Positions 23,801 through 34,000 of a DNA stretch of 64,000 nucleotides are shown piece after piece. Both the position numbers and the translations under genes were made by a program. Below the pieces are notes generated by a model. That model was not told the origin of the DNA and ran no database searches. It saw only the letters and a list, made by a program, of their open reading frames with translations. How positions within the stretch are numbered: the stretch's first letter is position 1; each line of letters begins with the position of its first letter. The stretch spans positions 37,984,260 through 38,048,259 of the forward strand of contig CM039465.1 of assembly GCA_022414725.1 (NCBI GenBank). The letters run 5' to 3'. This DNA comes from Microglena sp. YARC. Taxonomy: Eukaryota > Chlorophyta > Chlorophyceae > Chlamydomonadales > Chlamydomonadaceae.

Positions 23801-25983
23801 AAGCAGTGTAAACGAAACCCAACCAACCCAACATGAAACGAAACTCAATCTCAACCAACCCAATCCAACGAAACCTAACCAACCCAACATGAAACGAAAC
23901 CCAATCTCAACCAACCCAATCCAACGAAACCTAACCAACCCAACATGAAACGAAACCCAATCTCAAACCAAAACCCAATCCAACGAAACGCTAACCAACC
24001 CAACATGAAACGAAACCCAATCTCAACCAACCCAATCCAACGAAACCTAACCAACCCAACATGAAACGAAACCCAATCTCAAACCAAAGAATCATGCGCA
24101 TGATCTACTCATACAAAAGGTGCAACATAACACGGGACATGCCTAGCACTGCATGGGGGCACAGAACTGTAGCAGGAATAGCCAACCCCACCCCACCACA
24201 ACCCCACCCAACCCAACCCCAGCAACACCCACCCATTCCACCCAACCCCACCCTTCCCAACCCACTTCAACCCCAACCCACCCTAACCCCAACCCACTCG
24301 AACCCACCCCGACCCAACCACACCCGAACCAACCCCACCCCCAAACCCACCCCACGCAACCCAGGGATGGAAACATGGCTGGCTGGCAAGTGAGTTGAAG
24401 GCTACGACCATCCCTGTGGCAGGATAGCCTGATACTCGTCTATATCTCTGGTGTATGTACATTAGATTCAGTATCTTGACATCTTGAGTATGCCTCTTTG
24501 ATATGCCCATTAGTCTAGCATTCAGTGTCACTGATTTCATCTATCTCTGACATATGTACATTGAATTCAGTATCTTGACATCTTGAGTATGCCTCTTTGA
24601 TATGCCCATTCGTCTGGCGTTCTGTTACACTGACTTCCTAAATCTCTGACATATGTACATTAGATTCAGTATCTTGACATCTCATAAATGCCTTTTTGAT
24701 ACGCCCATTAGTCTGGCATTCTGTTGCACTGATTACAGATATCTCTGACATATGTACATTAGCTTCAGTACCTTGACATCTCGAGTATGACTTTTTGATA
24801 TGCCCATTCGTCTAGCGTTCTGTTACACTGATTTCCAAAATCTCTGATATATGCACATTATATTTAGTATCTTGACATCTCGAGTATGCCTTTTTGATAT
24901 GCCCATTCAGCTAGCATTCTGTTACACTGATTTTGTATATCTTTATTTTGTATATCTCTATTGAACAGCAAAAGTGCACGTTTGTACTCAGAGATATAGG
25001 CTAGTAGCAGGCTGTCCTGGTGCAGGACAAATAATGGTCTCAACACGCCTATGCATGGTGCACGGAAGAACTCTGAAACCACACTGAATGCAAGGTACAC
25101 GGAACAATGCATTAGTGCTGAAAGCACTAATGTATTGAAAATATTTCCCCCAAGGAAGTGGGACCCTGTACAGACAAGTCCTATGCAGCGTCGCAGGCGT
25201 CGTGGAAAATTGCGGAGTGTGTTGGCAACGGAAACAAAAGGGGCCCTGAACCGAAGAAAGTTATTTATGCGACCGTTGGCTGACGTGTCGGGCTTCAAGT
25301 TTTTCCTTTTTTTTCCGGTCGGACAGACGGACAATTGGGTAAGCATGGGGGCTCCCGCCCCCTTCAAGAGGGGGCTCCGCCAAAAACAGCGCCCACCGGG
25401 AATTCAGAAAGAAAGAAAGCGGAGAAATTCCTGCTAAGTAGGCAAGGCAAGGCAAGGGAAGGCAAGGCAAGGGAAGGGAAGGCAAGGGAAGGGAAGGCAA
25501 GGGAAAAGGGTAGGCAAGGAAGGGAATCATGGTACACAGAACGATGCATGGTACACGGACACTGCAAGGTAGCACTTGTAAAGGGCTACAATATATCTGG
25601 TTTGCTTAACAGTGTCCCCTGCGTAGCTTACACCTTTCAATCTCTGCTAAATTCATCTGAAATGGTGAAGACATATTTCAGAAATATCCACAGAACAACA
25701 GAACCACAGAATGTAACATCCGACATAATATAAGGGTACAATATATTAAAGCAGGCGCACTGAATGCACAGTTCACGGAACACTGGCAACAGCAACATTC
25801 CTCAGTCCGAATTGCTCACCCCACACAATATTTGAGCATCGGGCTCCTGGCCTGTTTAGAAGCAGGGGTGATCAGAGAGAACAGCAGCTCGTCCGCACTC
25901 AGTCCTGTTTGTTCCTGGAGAGATATGACCTCATCAGCAGGGATGATGTACCTCCCCTGAAGGATGCACGCAGGCTCATCACC
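454..25983 (-). CDS. CDA: Cytidine deaminase, two-domain plant/E. coli type (7 exons, both ends incomplete)
   Basis: Predicted to hydrolyse cytidine/deoxycytidine to uridine/deoxyuridine in pyrimidine salvage, as a zinc enzyme; the family's long form is a homodimer with a catalytic half and a degenerate C-terminal half. Seven exons read in order on the minus strand. An N-terminal helical segment is followed by GSSGAIYVGANLEF, then HAEQ and PCGHC (zinc ligands and catalytic Glu), LLPDKFGP, a helical linker, and the C-terminal half with SGGYIESAAYNPSL. Codon phases match at every junction except one extra G in exon 2 and one stop codon in the 51-nt exon 4. About 264 codons are visible. The initiator exon and the last exon (left of the window) are missing. 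Introns of 1.8 to 7.9 kb are packed with tandem arrays built from the gene's own exon edges. Family assignment is secure; whether it is functional is not. The DUF1336-type gene lies upstream on the same strand. Confidence 0.92.
622..888. repeat. Acceptor-edge array of deaminase exon 7 with long G runs
   Basis: Two further copies (near 690-740 and 782-822) of the exon 7 start (minus SYSRYSRCPSGVA-type codons and the cctcag acceptor), separated by runs of up to ~38 G (C in the sense of transcription) and gttgttggtgt repeats. Confidence 0.8.
893..1060 (-). mobile_element. tRNA-derived SINE, head type A
   Basis: Minus-strand tRNA-like head with A box TGGTGTAGTGG and a canonical B box GGTTCGATTCC. 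A body follows (gttgtcaaccgcgatggtagc, ttgtccag) and ends near the sequence cgcgtacgaggggtt. The same head and body recur at 21792-22013 in the other orientation. Confidence 0.8.
1180..1925. repeat. ~41-bp tandem array (gatatgatgactgatgcatg)
   Basis: Imperfect repeats of gatatgatgactgatgcatg and gatatgacgcatg, interrupted at 1576-1762 by an inverted-repeat element. No exon edge seen. Confidence 0.85.
1576..1762. mobile_element. 187-bp MITE-like element with terminal inverted repeats
   Basis: Starts CTAGGGGCCGGC and ends GCCGTTCCCTAG. The ends are inverted repeats that extend imperfectly to the shared TAATATTGGTG motif; the interior is AT-rich (aataatatta). ATATGA flanks both sides, but the host array itself contains that word, so the target duplication is not proof. 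Confidence 0.7.
2005..2411. repeat. Donor-side copies of deaminase exon 6 plus CA/C-rich repeats
   Basis: Includes the exon fragment 2107-2157 and short units tcagatctgcgaccccc around cacacacacaaaag. In the sense of transcription the region is G/GT-rich. Confidence 0.75.
2107..2157 (-). pseudogene. Partial duplicate of cytidine deaminase exon 6 (3' end plus donor)
   Basis: About 51 nt encoding FERAAEEALDEAKK with the same gtgcag donor as exon 6, placed downstream of the real exon. The remaining 5' part of the exon is replaced by intron-like sequence that ends in cag, so the copy could even be spliced as a mini-exon in frame. Shorter remnants of the same edge (tcagatctgcgacc on the plus strand) occur near 2275 and 2355. 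Confidence 0.65.
2412..2529 (-). CDS. CDA: Cytidine deaminase exon 6: interdomain linker and first helix of C-terminal half
   Basis: 118 nt, 1 nt plus 39 codons. Acceptor cccag, donor gtgcag. It encodes LMYRSASRNQIANR and, at the end, LFERAAEEALDEAKK, a helix equivalent to the one preceding (S)YxPYSKSPSG in relatives. Frame and length fit exons 5 and 7. Both edges are amplified: the acceptor edge in a 4.4-kb array upstream, the donor edge in partial copies downstream. Confidence 0.85.
2530..6905. repeat. Acceptor-edge array of deaminase exon 6, ~118-bp unit, roughly 35-40 copies
   Basis: Each unit carries, on the minus strand, cccag followed by GTCGATGTATCGCCCCAC and AGCAGAAACCAGAC. This matches the exon 6 acceptor and its first ~40 nt (GTTGATGTATCGCTCCGC). 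The spacer is ggtggttgaggtggttatgg on the plus strand, so C/A-rich in sense. Many single-base indels. Confidence 0.9.
6906..7730. repeat. ttggtggccatagtggtagtg tandem array
   Basis: Imperfect repeats built on ggttttggtggccatagtgg and tgttggttgtg. It lies between the exon 6 acceptor array and the exon 5 donor copies and shares ttggtggccatag with the latter. Confidence 0.8.
7731..8216. repeat. Donor-edge array of deaminase exon 5
   Basis: Three copies of the exon 5 3' half (minus CTGCTACTTGAGAAGCAAGA) with ~40 nt of following intron, at about 7745, 7895 and 8030, separated by ggtggtcatagtgg repeats. Unlike other donor-side arrays it is C-rich in sense. Confidence 0.85.
8217..8302 (-). CDS. CDA: Cytidine deaminase exon 5: LLPDKFGP motif
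   Basis: 86 nt, 28 codons plus 2 nt. It starts after a pyrimidine-rich tract ending ccccactgcag and ends at the donor gtatcc. It encodes DDLLPDKFGPTDL and then FPLLLEKQDN, matching the LPxxFGPxDL...PLLLxxxDN stretch that closes the catalytic domain in plant and bacterial homologues. Its 3' half plus donor is repeated three times downstream between 7731 and 8075. Confidence 0.88.
8340..9455. repeat. (GGTTG/GGGTT)n array upstream of deaminase exon 5
   Basis: Degenerate GGTTGGGTTGGG repeats on the plus strand (CCCAACC in sense), interrupted by short unique stretches near 8505-8600 and 9066-9095. It leads into the exon 5 acceptor. Confidence 0.85.
9456..9655. other. Non-repetitive intron stretch
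   Basis: About 200 nt of ordinary composition between two arrays in the intron between deaminase exons 4 and 5. No splice pair, ORF or element recognised. Confidence 0.5.
9656..10100. repeat. CA-rich array (cagcaccaccaacacacacac)
   Basis: Imperfect ~25-bp units of cagcaccaccaacacaca. In sense it is GT/G-rich and lies on the donor side of exon 4. Confidence 0.85.
10120..10379. repeat. Donor-edge copies of deaminase exon 4
   Basis: Three partial copies of the exon 4 end plus donor (minus-strand TCACACGCAAG..., ACCTGgtg) in ccaaccaccacccaacc-type spacer (G/T-rich in sense). Confidence 0.6.
10380..10430 (-). CDS. CDA: Cytidine deaminase exon 4 (51 nt, contains a stop as assembled)
   Basis: 51 nt between a cgcag acceptor and a strong gtgagt donor, phase 0 to 0, which is exactly what exons 3 and 5 require. 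The in-frame end reads VAVTSHARYL, leading into DDLLPDKFGP of exon 5, like the short strand and loop between PCGHC and LPxxFGP in relatives. The third codon is TAA, so this copy is either decayed or carries a base error. Partial copies of its 3' end plus donor lie just downstream at about 10128-10165, 10192-10215 and 10283-10305. Confidence 0.6.
10490..11055. repeat. (GATGATGGTGTT)n array
   Basis: Trinucleotide-based repeats, gatgatggtg and gtggtgttgat on the plus strand, pyrimidine/A-rich in sense, upstream of exon 4. Confidence 0.85.
11064..11132 (+). repeat. Dispersed repeat R copy (ggtgccctactgg)
   Basis: Contains ctggtgccctactggaac and gcttgacagagccaag. Related copies lie at 47886-47935, 48030-48075 and 48188-48245 (minus) and 56030-56092 (plus). 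Usually preceded by gatgat-rich sequence. Confidence 0.6.
11165..15925. repeat. Dimeric ~155-bp satellite, about 60 monomers of ~77 bp
   Basis: Two alternating monomers share gccccattagccagcca and gggtcaaacccaaagctttc. One has agctgcattggaatgcctg and catggcagcttaccgcc; the other has agttgcatttgaatgcctg and tttggcagcttcccgcc. The dimer order is clearest at 13440-13760 and decays to both sides. No exon edge recognised. Confidence 0.9.
15926..16252. other. Intron stretch with dispersed-repeat fragments
   Basis: Contains agctgcctagaagctgctactcgtagc-type sequence (also near 18090 and 18240), gggacaggcatatcatgtga (similar at 56208) and a partial P-family copy at about 16125-16165 (cagtgcaagcaaacgg). 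No gene seen. Confidence 0.5.
16253..16440. repeat. CAC-rich donor-side array of deaminase exon 3
   Basis: Units of tattgcgaccaccacc and cacccccacacacacc; G-rich (ggtggtcgcaatat) in sense, directly after the exon 3 donor. Confidence 0.75.
16445..16570 (-). CDS. CDA: Cytidine deaminase exon 3: zinc site and catalytic glutamate
   Basis: 126 nt, 42 codons, phase 0 at both ends, from a ttcag acceptor to a gtgagt donor. It carries VHAEQ (zinc His plus proton-shuttling Glu) and SAAPCGHCRQF (two zinc Cys) at the family's normal spacing, so the whole active site sits in one exon. It is intact. The acceptor and the first ~30 nt, including the HAE codons, are repeated about ten times in the array just upstream (16571-18030). 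Confidence 0.95.
16571..18030. repeat. Acceptor-edge array of deaminase exon 3, ~150-bp unit, about 10 copies
   Basis: Each unit contains gttgaccaacaggaactgct and ctgcatgcacctgaaca on the plus strand. On the minus strand that is the ttcag acceptor followed by GTGCATGCAGAGCAG and TTCCTGTTGGTCAAC, i.e. VHAEQFLLVN. Spacers are (GT)n and G-rich on plus, so CA/C-rich in sense. Copies near 16690, 16849, 17020, 17180, 17328, 17500, 17642, 17732 and 18015. Confidence 0.92.
18130..18545. repeat. Donor-edge copies of deaminase exon 2 with P-family insertion
   Basis: Four copies (about 18150, 18285, 18415, 18510) of the plus-strand sequence tgggcaccgactgactgagt, tgttgagaggg. On minus this is the exon 2 end CCCTCTCAACAACTC followed by a gtcag-type donor. 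A dispersed P repeat sits at 18337-18415. Confidence 0.75.
18546..19320. repeat. C-rich array (ctccaccctaaactcccaaa)
   Basis: About 50-60-bp units of ctccaccccaactcccaaac and cccataccaccc. Strongly G-rich in sense; it lies between deaminase exon 2 and its donor-edge copies. Confidence 0.85.
19360..19439 (-). CDS. CDA: Cytidine deaminase exon 2: GSSGxIYVGANLEF substrate-binding strand
   Basis: 80 nt as assembled. The acceptor is ctgcag and the likely donor is gtcgta; a stronger-looking gtaagg 3 nt downstream would add one residue. It encodes AVGMGSSGAIYVGANLEF and then ALSTTS, matching the family's strand with the Asn and Glu that bind the ribose. Phase needs 79 nt; this copy has one extra G right after the acceptor (GGGCTGTGG, where neighbouring copies read GGCTGTGG). 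That breaks the frame unless it is a sequencing error. Several partial copies of this exon start lie upstream (19600-22400). Confidence 0.85.
20050..21145. mobile_element. ~1.1-kb insertion with imperfect inverted ends, non-coding
   Basis: Ordinary-composition DNA splitting the exon 2 array. The left end, ccatctccatagg, and the inverted right end, cctatggagatagg, match; further in, aagtcgatac/gatacagagcc and inverted taagtcagac/gtgatacac are similar. A third related piece lies at 20885-20945. No long ORF. Target duplication unresolved (ggata on both sides at best). Probably a non-autonomous DNA element. Confidence 0.5.
21792..22013 (+). mobile_element. tRNA-derived SINE, head type A, near full length
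   Basis: The head has A box TGGTGTAGTGG and a degraded B box (ggtcgactccc). The body matches the copy at 893-1060. The tail, taaatactacgccaatagg and cattatcattacc, ends in T-rich sequence. About 222 bp. Confidence 0.8.
22150..22197 (+). mobile_element. SINE tail fragment
   Basis: Only the 3' tail: cttaatactacgccccatc, aggcgttatcattacc and a T run. Same tail as the copies at 22000 and 23740. Confidence 0.6.
22549..22622 (-). repeat. Dispersed repeat P copy
   Basis: On the minus strand cagtgcaagcaaacggggct, cccctcaacct, gtaataagacg and atttatttatttt. The same family occurs at 18337-18415, 54793-54872 and 57023-57870 (split). Confidence 0.7.
22623..22945. other. Non-coding stretch with G run and C-rich repeats
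   Basis: A ~22-nt G run near 22647, then cccaacccactcaac-type C-rich sequence at 22810-22920. A word near 22770 (gcccaggattcaccccg, gtccgtct) recurs at 22950. No gene recognised. Confidence 0.4.
22946..23440 (+). repeat. Two partial copies of dispersed family D
   Basis: 22946-23160 carries the second half (cgtcagccaactgtctcata, ctccgccaattttccgcg, gacgctgcataggacttg). 23196-23440 carries the first half (gggcggagcccccc, ggagccaccatg, tttacccatttgtccgtcc, acgtcagccgatggtctcg). Other copies at 25140-25405 (minus) and 32578-32760. Confidence 0.7.
23551..23744 (+). mobile_element. tRNA-derived SINE, head type B
   Basis: The head reads tggatcaatggttgagctcc with B box GGTTCAAGTCC. The body, gctgtcaaccgccatggtag, cattgtccagg, and tail, taataccacgccccaccag, match the type A family even though the head is different. 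T-rich end. Confidence 0.82.
23780..24085. repeat. ~58-bp tandem array, about 5 copies
   Basis: Units of ccaacccaacatgaaacgaa and tctcaaccaacccaatcc. No exon edge recognised. Confidence 0.85.
24170..24365. repeat. C-rich simple repeat (ccaacccca)
   Basis: Degenerate caaccccacccaacccc repeats, G-rich in sense. Confidence 0.7.
24435..24955. repeat. ~93-bp tandem array, 5-6 copies
   Basis: Units of cagtatcttgacatctcgag, tatgcctttttgatatgccc and catatgtacattaga. AT-rich and unlike the neighbouring C/G-rich arrays. Confidence 0.88.
25140..25405 (-). repeat. Dispersed family D, most complete copy
   Basis: On the minus strand it runs from ggcggagccccctcttgaag through gcttacccaattgtccgtc and cgacacgtcagccaacggtc to cgacgctgcataggacttgt, about 260 bp. 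No coding frame. The GGCGGAGCC start and CTTGT end recur in other copies. Confidence 0.7.
25436..25520. repeat. (GGCAAGGGAA)n simple repeat
   Basis: Runs of ggcaaggcaaggga. The words ggtacacggaac and aatgcatggtacac recur on both sides (25090, 25535, 25765). Confidence 0.8.
25820..25983 (-). CDS. CDA: Cytidine deaminase exon 1 (first recognised): N-terminal segment
   Basis: 164 nt, 54 codons plus 2 nt. It begins after a tttacag acceptor and ends at a gtgagc donor. It encodes a start like YIIPADEVISLQEQTG and ends like SPMLKYCVG, matching the N-terminal helices and the (A)xxPxSKFxVG stretch that precedes the core in plant deaminases. No in-frame ATG lies before the conserved part and a TGA closes the frame upstream of the acceptor, so a further 5' exon with the start codon must exist. 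I could not place it. Phase 2 at the donor fits the next exon if that exon begins G-GCT. Confidence 0.85.
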
Positions 25984-26006
25984 CTGTAAAGTGTCCTTGC
26001 GGGCAG

Positions 26007-26084
26007 TTAGTCATAGCTCTTGAGGATCGAGTGCACAGCGTGGGTCGTCTCGAGGACGGAGACTAGGGCTCCCAGTGGAGGTTC
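26007..26084 (-). CDS. Candidate terminal exon just upstream of cytidine deaminase exon 1, unassigned
   Basis: After a good acceptor (cactctcctcag) the minus strand reads EPPLGALVSVLETTHAV and ends SILKSYD then TAA. It stops only ~23 nt before the deaminase exon's acceptor, which is odd if both are real. It may be chance, or an overlapping 3' end. Not recognised. Confidence 0.2.
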   Translation of the reverse strand, partial: EPPLGALVSVLETTHAVHSILKSYD

Positions 26085-27019
26085 CTGAGGAGAGTGGGGC
26101 GTTTGCATGGTTTAGCTTCGGTGGATGCTGAGATTACGAGGTGAATCCCGGGATGACAGTCGCAGGTAGGACATGCATGAGAACAGGAGACGAAATGGTG
26201 AGCTGGTGCTGCTAACGCACTTGATCTGTGAGGTCCAAGATCGGGAGCTATGGGCGATCCGTAATGGAACGGCTTGTCGGGCCGATGCTGGACGCGAGCC
26301 ATTGAAAAGATTGGCTCTTCATTACCAGATCGATCGAGGGAAGAGGCAAGGGAAAGTTTCCACTAGCAGATGTACTTGATAGTGGCCCAGAATTAAAAGA
26401 ATGCGTGTATTTTTTAGTGCAGATAGGTAGGACAGCGAGCGCAAAGTCGATGAAGCAGAAGTTGCCCACGAGTTGCTTGAGCTGTCCCAATTCAGAATTC
26501 GATTCGATATGTACTTACGGCACTACACCATATTGAACTGTCGCGTTTTTCCTCCTTTTCAACCTAGTGGAAAATTGTTGCTAAACGGGCTGATTGACAT
26601 CATCTGTAAAACATGGGTTGGCATATCCTACGAACCGCGCCTGGTCTAGGCTTCGCTTGGGCGGTGGCATATGAACTACAGAAGGCCTCTGCCCTGGTAC
26701 AGAAGCTTGGATGCATGGCCGCTTGGAATGGTCGTCGGCGCACTAATTGCAGGACTATCTCTTGCGTCACGAGCCAGCACCAGTTGAAGGATTGATTGCT
26801 TCCTATGAGCGCAAGGGTTATGTTCATGACGATGAGCGCAGGAAGCTGTTCGAGCCTACTTCAATACGCTTAGATGGTATTTTAGAGATGAGCGCGATTC
26901 TAAAGTGGGATTATGGTCTATGGCTGTAGAGGCATGTTAGCGATAAAGAGACTGATGCCGAATGAGGAGGCTGTTGGCGATTCATTGGATTCGCTTTCTT
27001 TAATGATGGCTTGGTGCCT
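26085..27019. other. Unassigned single-copy stretch
   Basis: About 900 nt of normal composition without tandem repeats. A plus-strand frame at 26747-26929 (HEPAPVEGLIASYERKGYV ...) and others of 60-80 codons are open, but none has a family signature I recognise and no splice pair connects them. It may be a decayed insertion or 5' flanking DNA of the deaminase gene. Confidence 0.35.
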
Positions 27020-27145
27020 CTAGCTTGAACCCATAATAGTGTCAAAGTATTTGTGTAACTCAGTCAAGATGCTATGAGCTTCCACTTTGTCCCCTGTCCC
27101 TTCCATGGCTGAGTCTGTCTGTTCCTTGCAAGCACTTGCCAGTTA
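27020..27145 (-). CDS. Candidate terminal exon, unassigned
   Basis: A minus-strand frame of about 41 codons ending in TAG: SACKEQTDSAMEG ... AHSILTELHKYFDTIMGSS. It has no low-complexity bias, unlike its surroundings, and short duplicated pieces (caagtgcttgcaagg, gacaacagctcatg) flank it, as happens around true exons here. It may be the last exon of the DUF1336 gene or of an unknown gene. No homologue recognised. Confidence 0.3.
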
Positions 27146-27419
27146 GGAGTGCTCACCACAACAGGGTGCCTCACCTTTACAGGACGCACCCAACTAGGAC
27201 AACAGCTCATGAATAAGCTACGAAAACATTGTGAACTCTACAACAGATGGCCTAACCACGTGCCATCACCAACCCAACCAGCGGCCGCAGCTCTAAATAA
27301 GCCACGAGCAGTATGAAGCATAACCACCATATCTAAACCATGCATCATCAATTCCAACCAGGACCAACAGCTCATGCAAGTGCTTACCAAATCGTATGTA
27401 CCACCCTATCACCTCACAG

Positions 27420-31950
<4,531 letters not shown>

Positions 31951-31959
31951 GGAATGTAG

Positions 31960-32575
31960 TTATTTACTTATTTTCATCGTCAAATTAACAAAATCGAAGC
32001 ATTATATCAGAATATACTTGATCCAATCTCTTTGAGGTAACACGCGGGTGATTCTGTGACATTCTCGGCATTTCTTTCCGGTCATTATTCTTCGCAGCTT
32101 TTGGGCATTATGGCTGAACAGTCACTTACGCCATTACCCCCATGGATTTTATTCACGATTACTTCCGAATGTACTTGACCAGATGTGCAAATTTTAATTG
32201 TTACATGGTTTTTCAGCCAACCTGGGCATCTTCAGCCACATTTGAATGTATGCCGTGCTATTCAAGAGTCAAAACTTATGTTCGCAAATAATAGACTTCT
32301 TTAGAAATCATTGATTGTAAGAAGCGACAGTAACGACTACTTGATCTTAAACTGGTTACATATGTAGCTGCAGCCAGCAATTTGTCTTGCTTCGCTTGTC
32401 CTCAGCAGTAAAACATAATAACAGTAAAAAGTAACGCCGAACAAATCATGTTTTTCGTTGTATAATTTTAACGAACTAACCATATGACCTCTGGATACAA
32501 GCCTGGGCGGGACGGCTGAGCGGGCTCCATCCCGATCTGGTAAACTTTGTTACTTAGACAAGTTTTTTTTAATGT
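31960..32575. other. Unassigned non-repetitive stretch
   Basis: About 600 nt, AT-rich, many stop codons in all frames. Nothing recognised. Confidence 0.4.
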
Positions 32576-32577
32576 CT

Positions 32578-32760
32578 TATTGGCGGAGCTCCCCCCCCCC
32601 CCCTTCTGGAGATGCGTTAGCACGTCAGCCACGTCAGCCAAACCGTCTCCTAACAATAACTGGCTCGGCCCCCCTCGATTGCGTTTAAACAAAACTGTCC
32701 GCCAATTGCAGCATCGCTTGAGACGCTGCCTAAGACTTGTCCGCTTCGTCTTCACGTGAG
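32578..32760 (+). repeat. Dispersed family D copy
   Basis: Begins tggcggagctcccccccc, contains cacgtcagccaaaccgtctc and ends gagacgctgcctaagacttg. Diverged. Confidence 0.6.
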
Positions 32761-32833
32761 AATCGCACGAAGGGCTTAGAATTGGTGGAAGATACAGAAC
32801 CCAATCTGAGAGTAAAATGATTCCTCTACATAC

Positions 32834-33000
32834 CTGATGGGCAGTCCAGAGGAAGCTCCCCTTTTCATGCATGGAAATATGAGAATTGGGTGTTACCAAG
32901 TTAAAGTAAAATTGGAGGGACGTGAGCACTCTCAGCCCAGACAGATTTGGCTCGTTGGGTGAAAAAGCATGTAAACTGGGTGAAAGTCGTTTCATCTCTT
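32834..33000 (-). CDS. Candidate exon cut by the assembly gap
   Basis: The minus strand is open from the gap edge to a gtatgt donor at 32833-32828, with one frame ending LWTAHQ at the donor. It lies in the right place and orientation to be a 3' exon of the DUF1336 gene, but the residues do not resemble the end of that domain. I do not recognise it. Confidence 0.25.
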
Positions 33001-34000
33001 NNNNNNNNNNNNNNNNNNNNNNNNNNNNNNNNNNNNNNNNNNNNNNNNNNNNNNNNNNNNNNNNNNNNNNNNNNNNNNNNNNNNNNNNNNNNNNNNNNNN
33101 NNNNNNNNNNNNNNNNNNNNNNNNNNNNNNNNNNNNNNNNNNNNNNNNNNNNNNNNNNNNNNNNNNNNNNNNNNNNNNNNNNNNNNNNNNNNNNNNNNNN
33201 NNNNNNNNNNNNNNNNNNNNNNNNNNNNNNNNNNNNNNNNNNNNNNNNNNNNNNNNNNNNNNNNNNNNNNNNNNNNNNNNNNNNNNNNNNNNNNNNNNNN
33301 NNNNNNNNNNNNNNNNNNNNNNNNNNNNNNNNNNNNNNNNNNNNNNNNNNNNNNNNNNNNNNNNNNNNNNNNNNNNNNNNNNNNNNNNNNNNNNNNNNNN
33401 NNNNNNNNNNNNNNNNNNNNNNNNNNNNNNNNNNNNNNNNNNNNNNNNNNNNNNNNNNNNNNNNNNNNNNNNNNNNNNNNNNNNNNNNNNNNNNNNNNNN
33501 NNNNNNNNNNNNNNNNNNNNNNNNNNNNNNNNNNNNNNNNNNNNNNNNNNNNNNNNNNNNNNNNNNNNNNNNNNNNNNNNNNNNNNNNNNNNNNNNNNNN
33601 NNNNNNNNNNNNNNNNNNNNNNNNNNNNNNNNNNNNNNNNNNNNNNNNNNNNNNNNNNNNNNNNNNNNNNNNNNNNNNNNNNNNNNNNNNNNNNNNNNNN
33701 NNNNNNNNNNNNNNNNNNNNNNNNNNNNNNNNNNNNNNNNNNNNNNNNNNNNNNNNNNNNNNNNNNNNNNNNNNNNNNNNNNNNNNNNNNNNNNNNNNNN
33801 NNNNNNNNNNNNNNNNNNNNNNNNNNNNNNNNNNNNNNNNNNNNNNNNNNNNNNNNNNNNNNNNNNNNNNNNNNNNNNNNNNNNNNNNNNNNNNNNNNNN
33901 NNNNNNNNNNNNNNNNNNNNNNNNNNNNNNNNNNNNNNNNNNNNNNNNNNNNNNNNNNNNNNNNNNNNNNNNNNNNNNNNNNNNNNNNNNNNNNNNNNNN
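33001..34000. other. Assembly gap (1000 N)
   Basis: Exactly 1000 N, so the true length is probably unknown. It abuts the C-rich array at 34001 and cuts a candidate exon at 33000. Confidence 0.99.
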
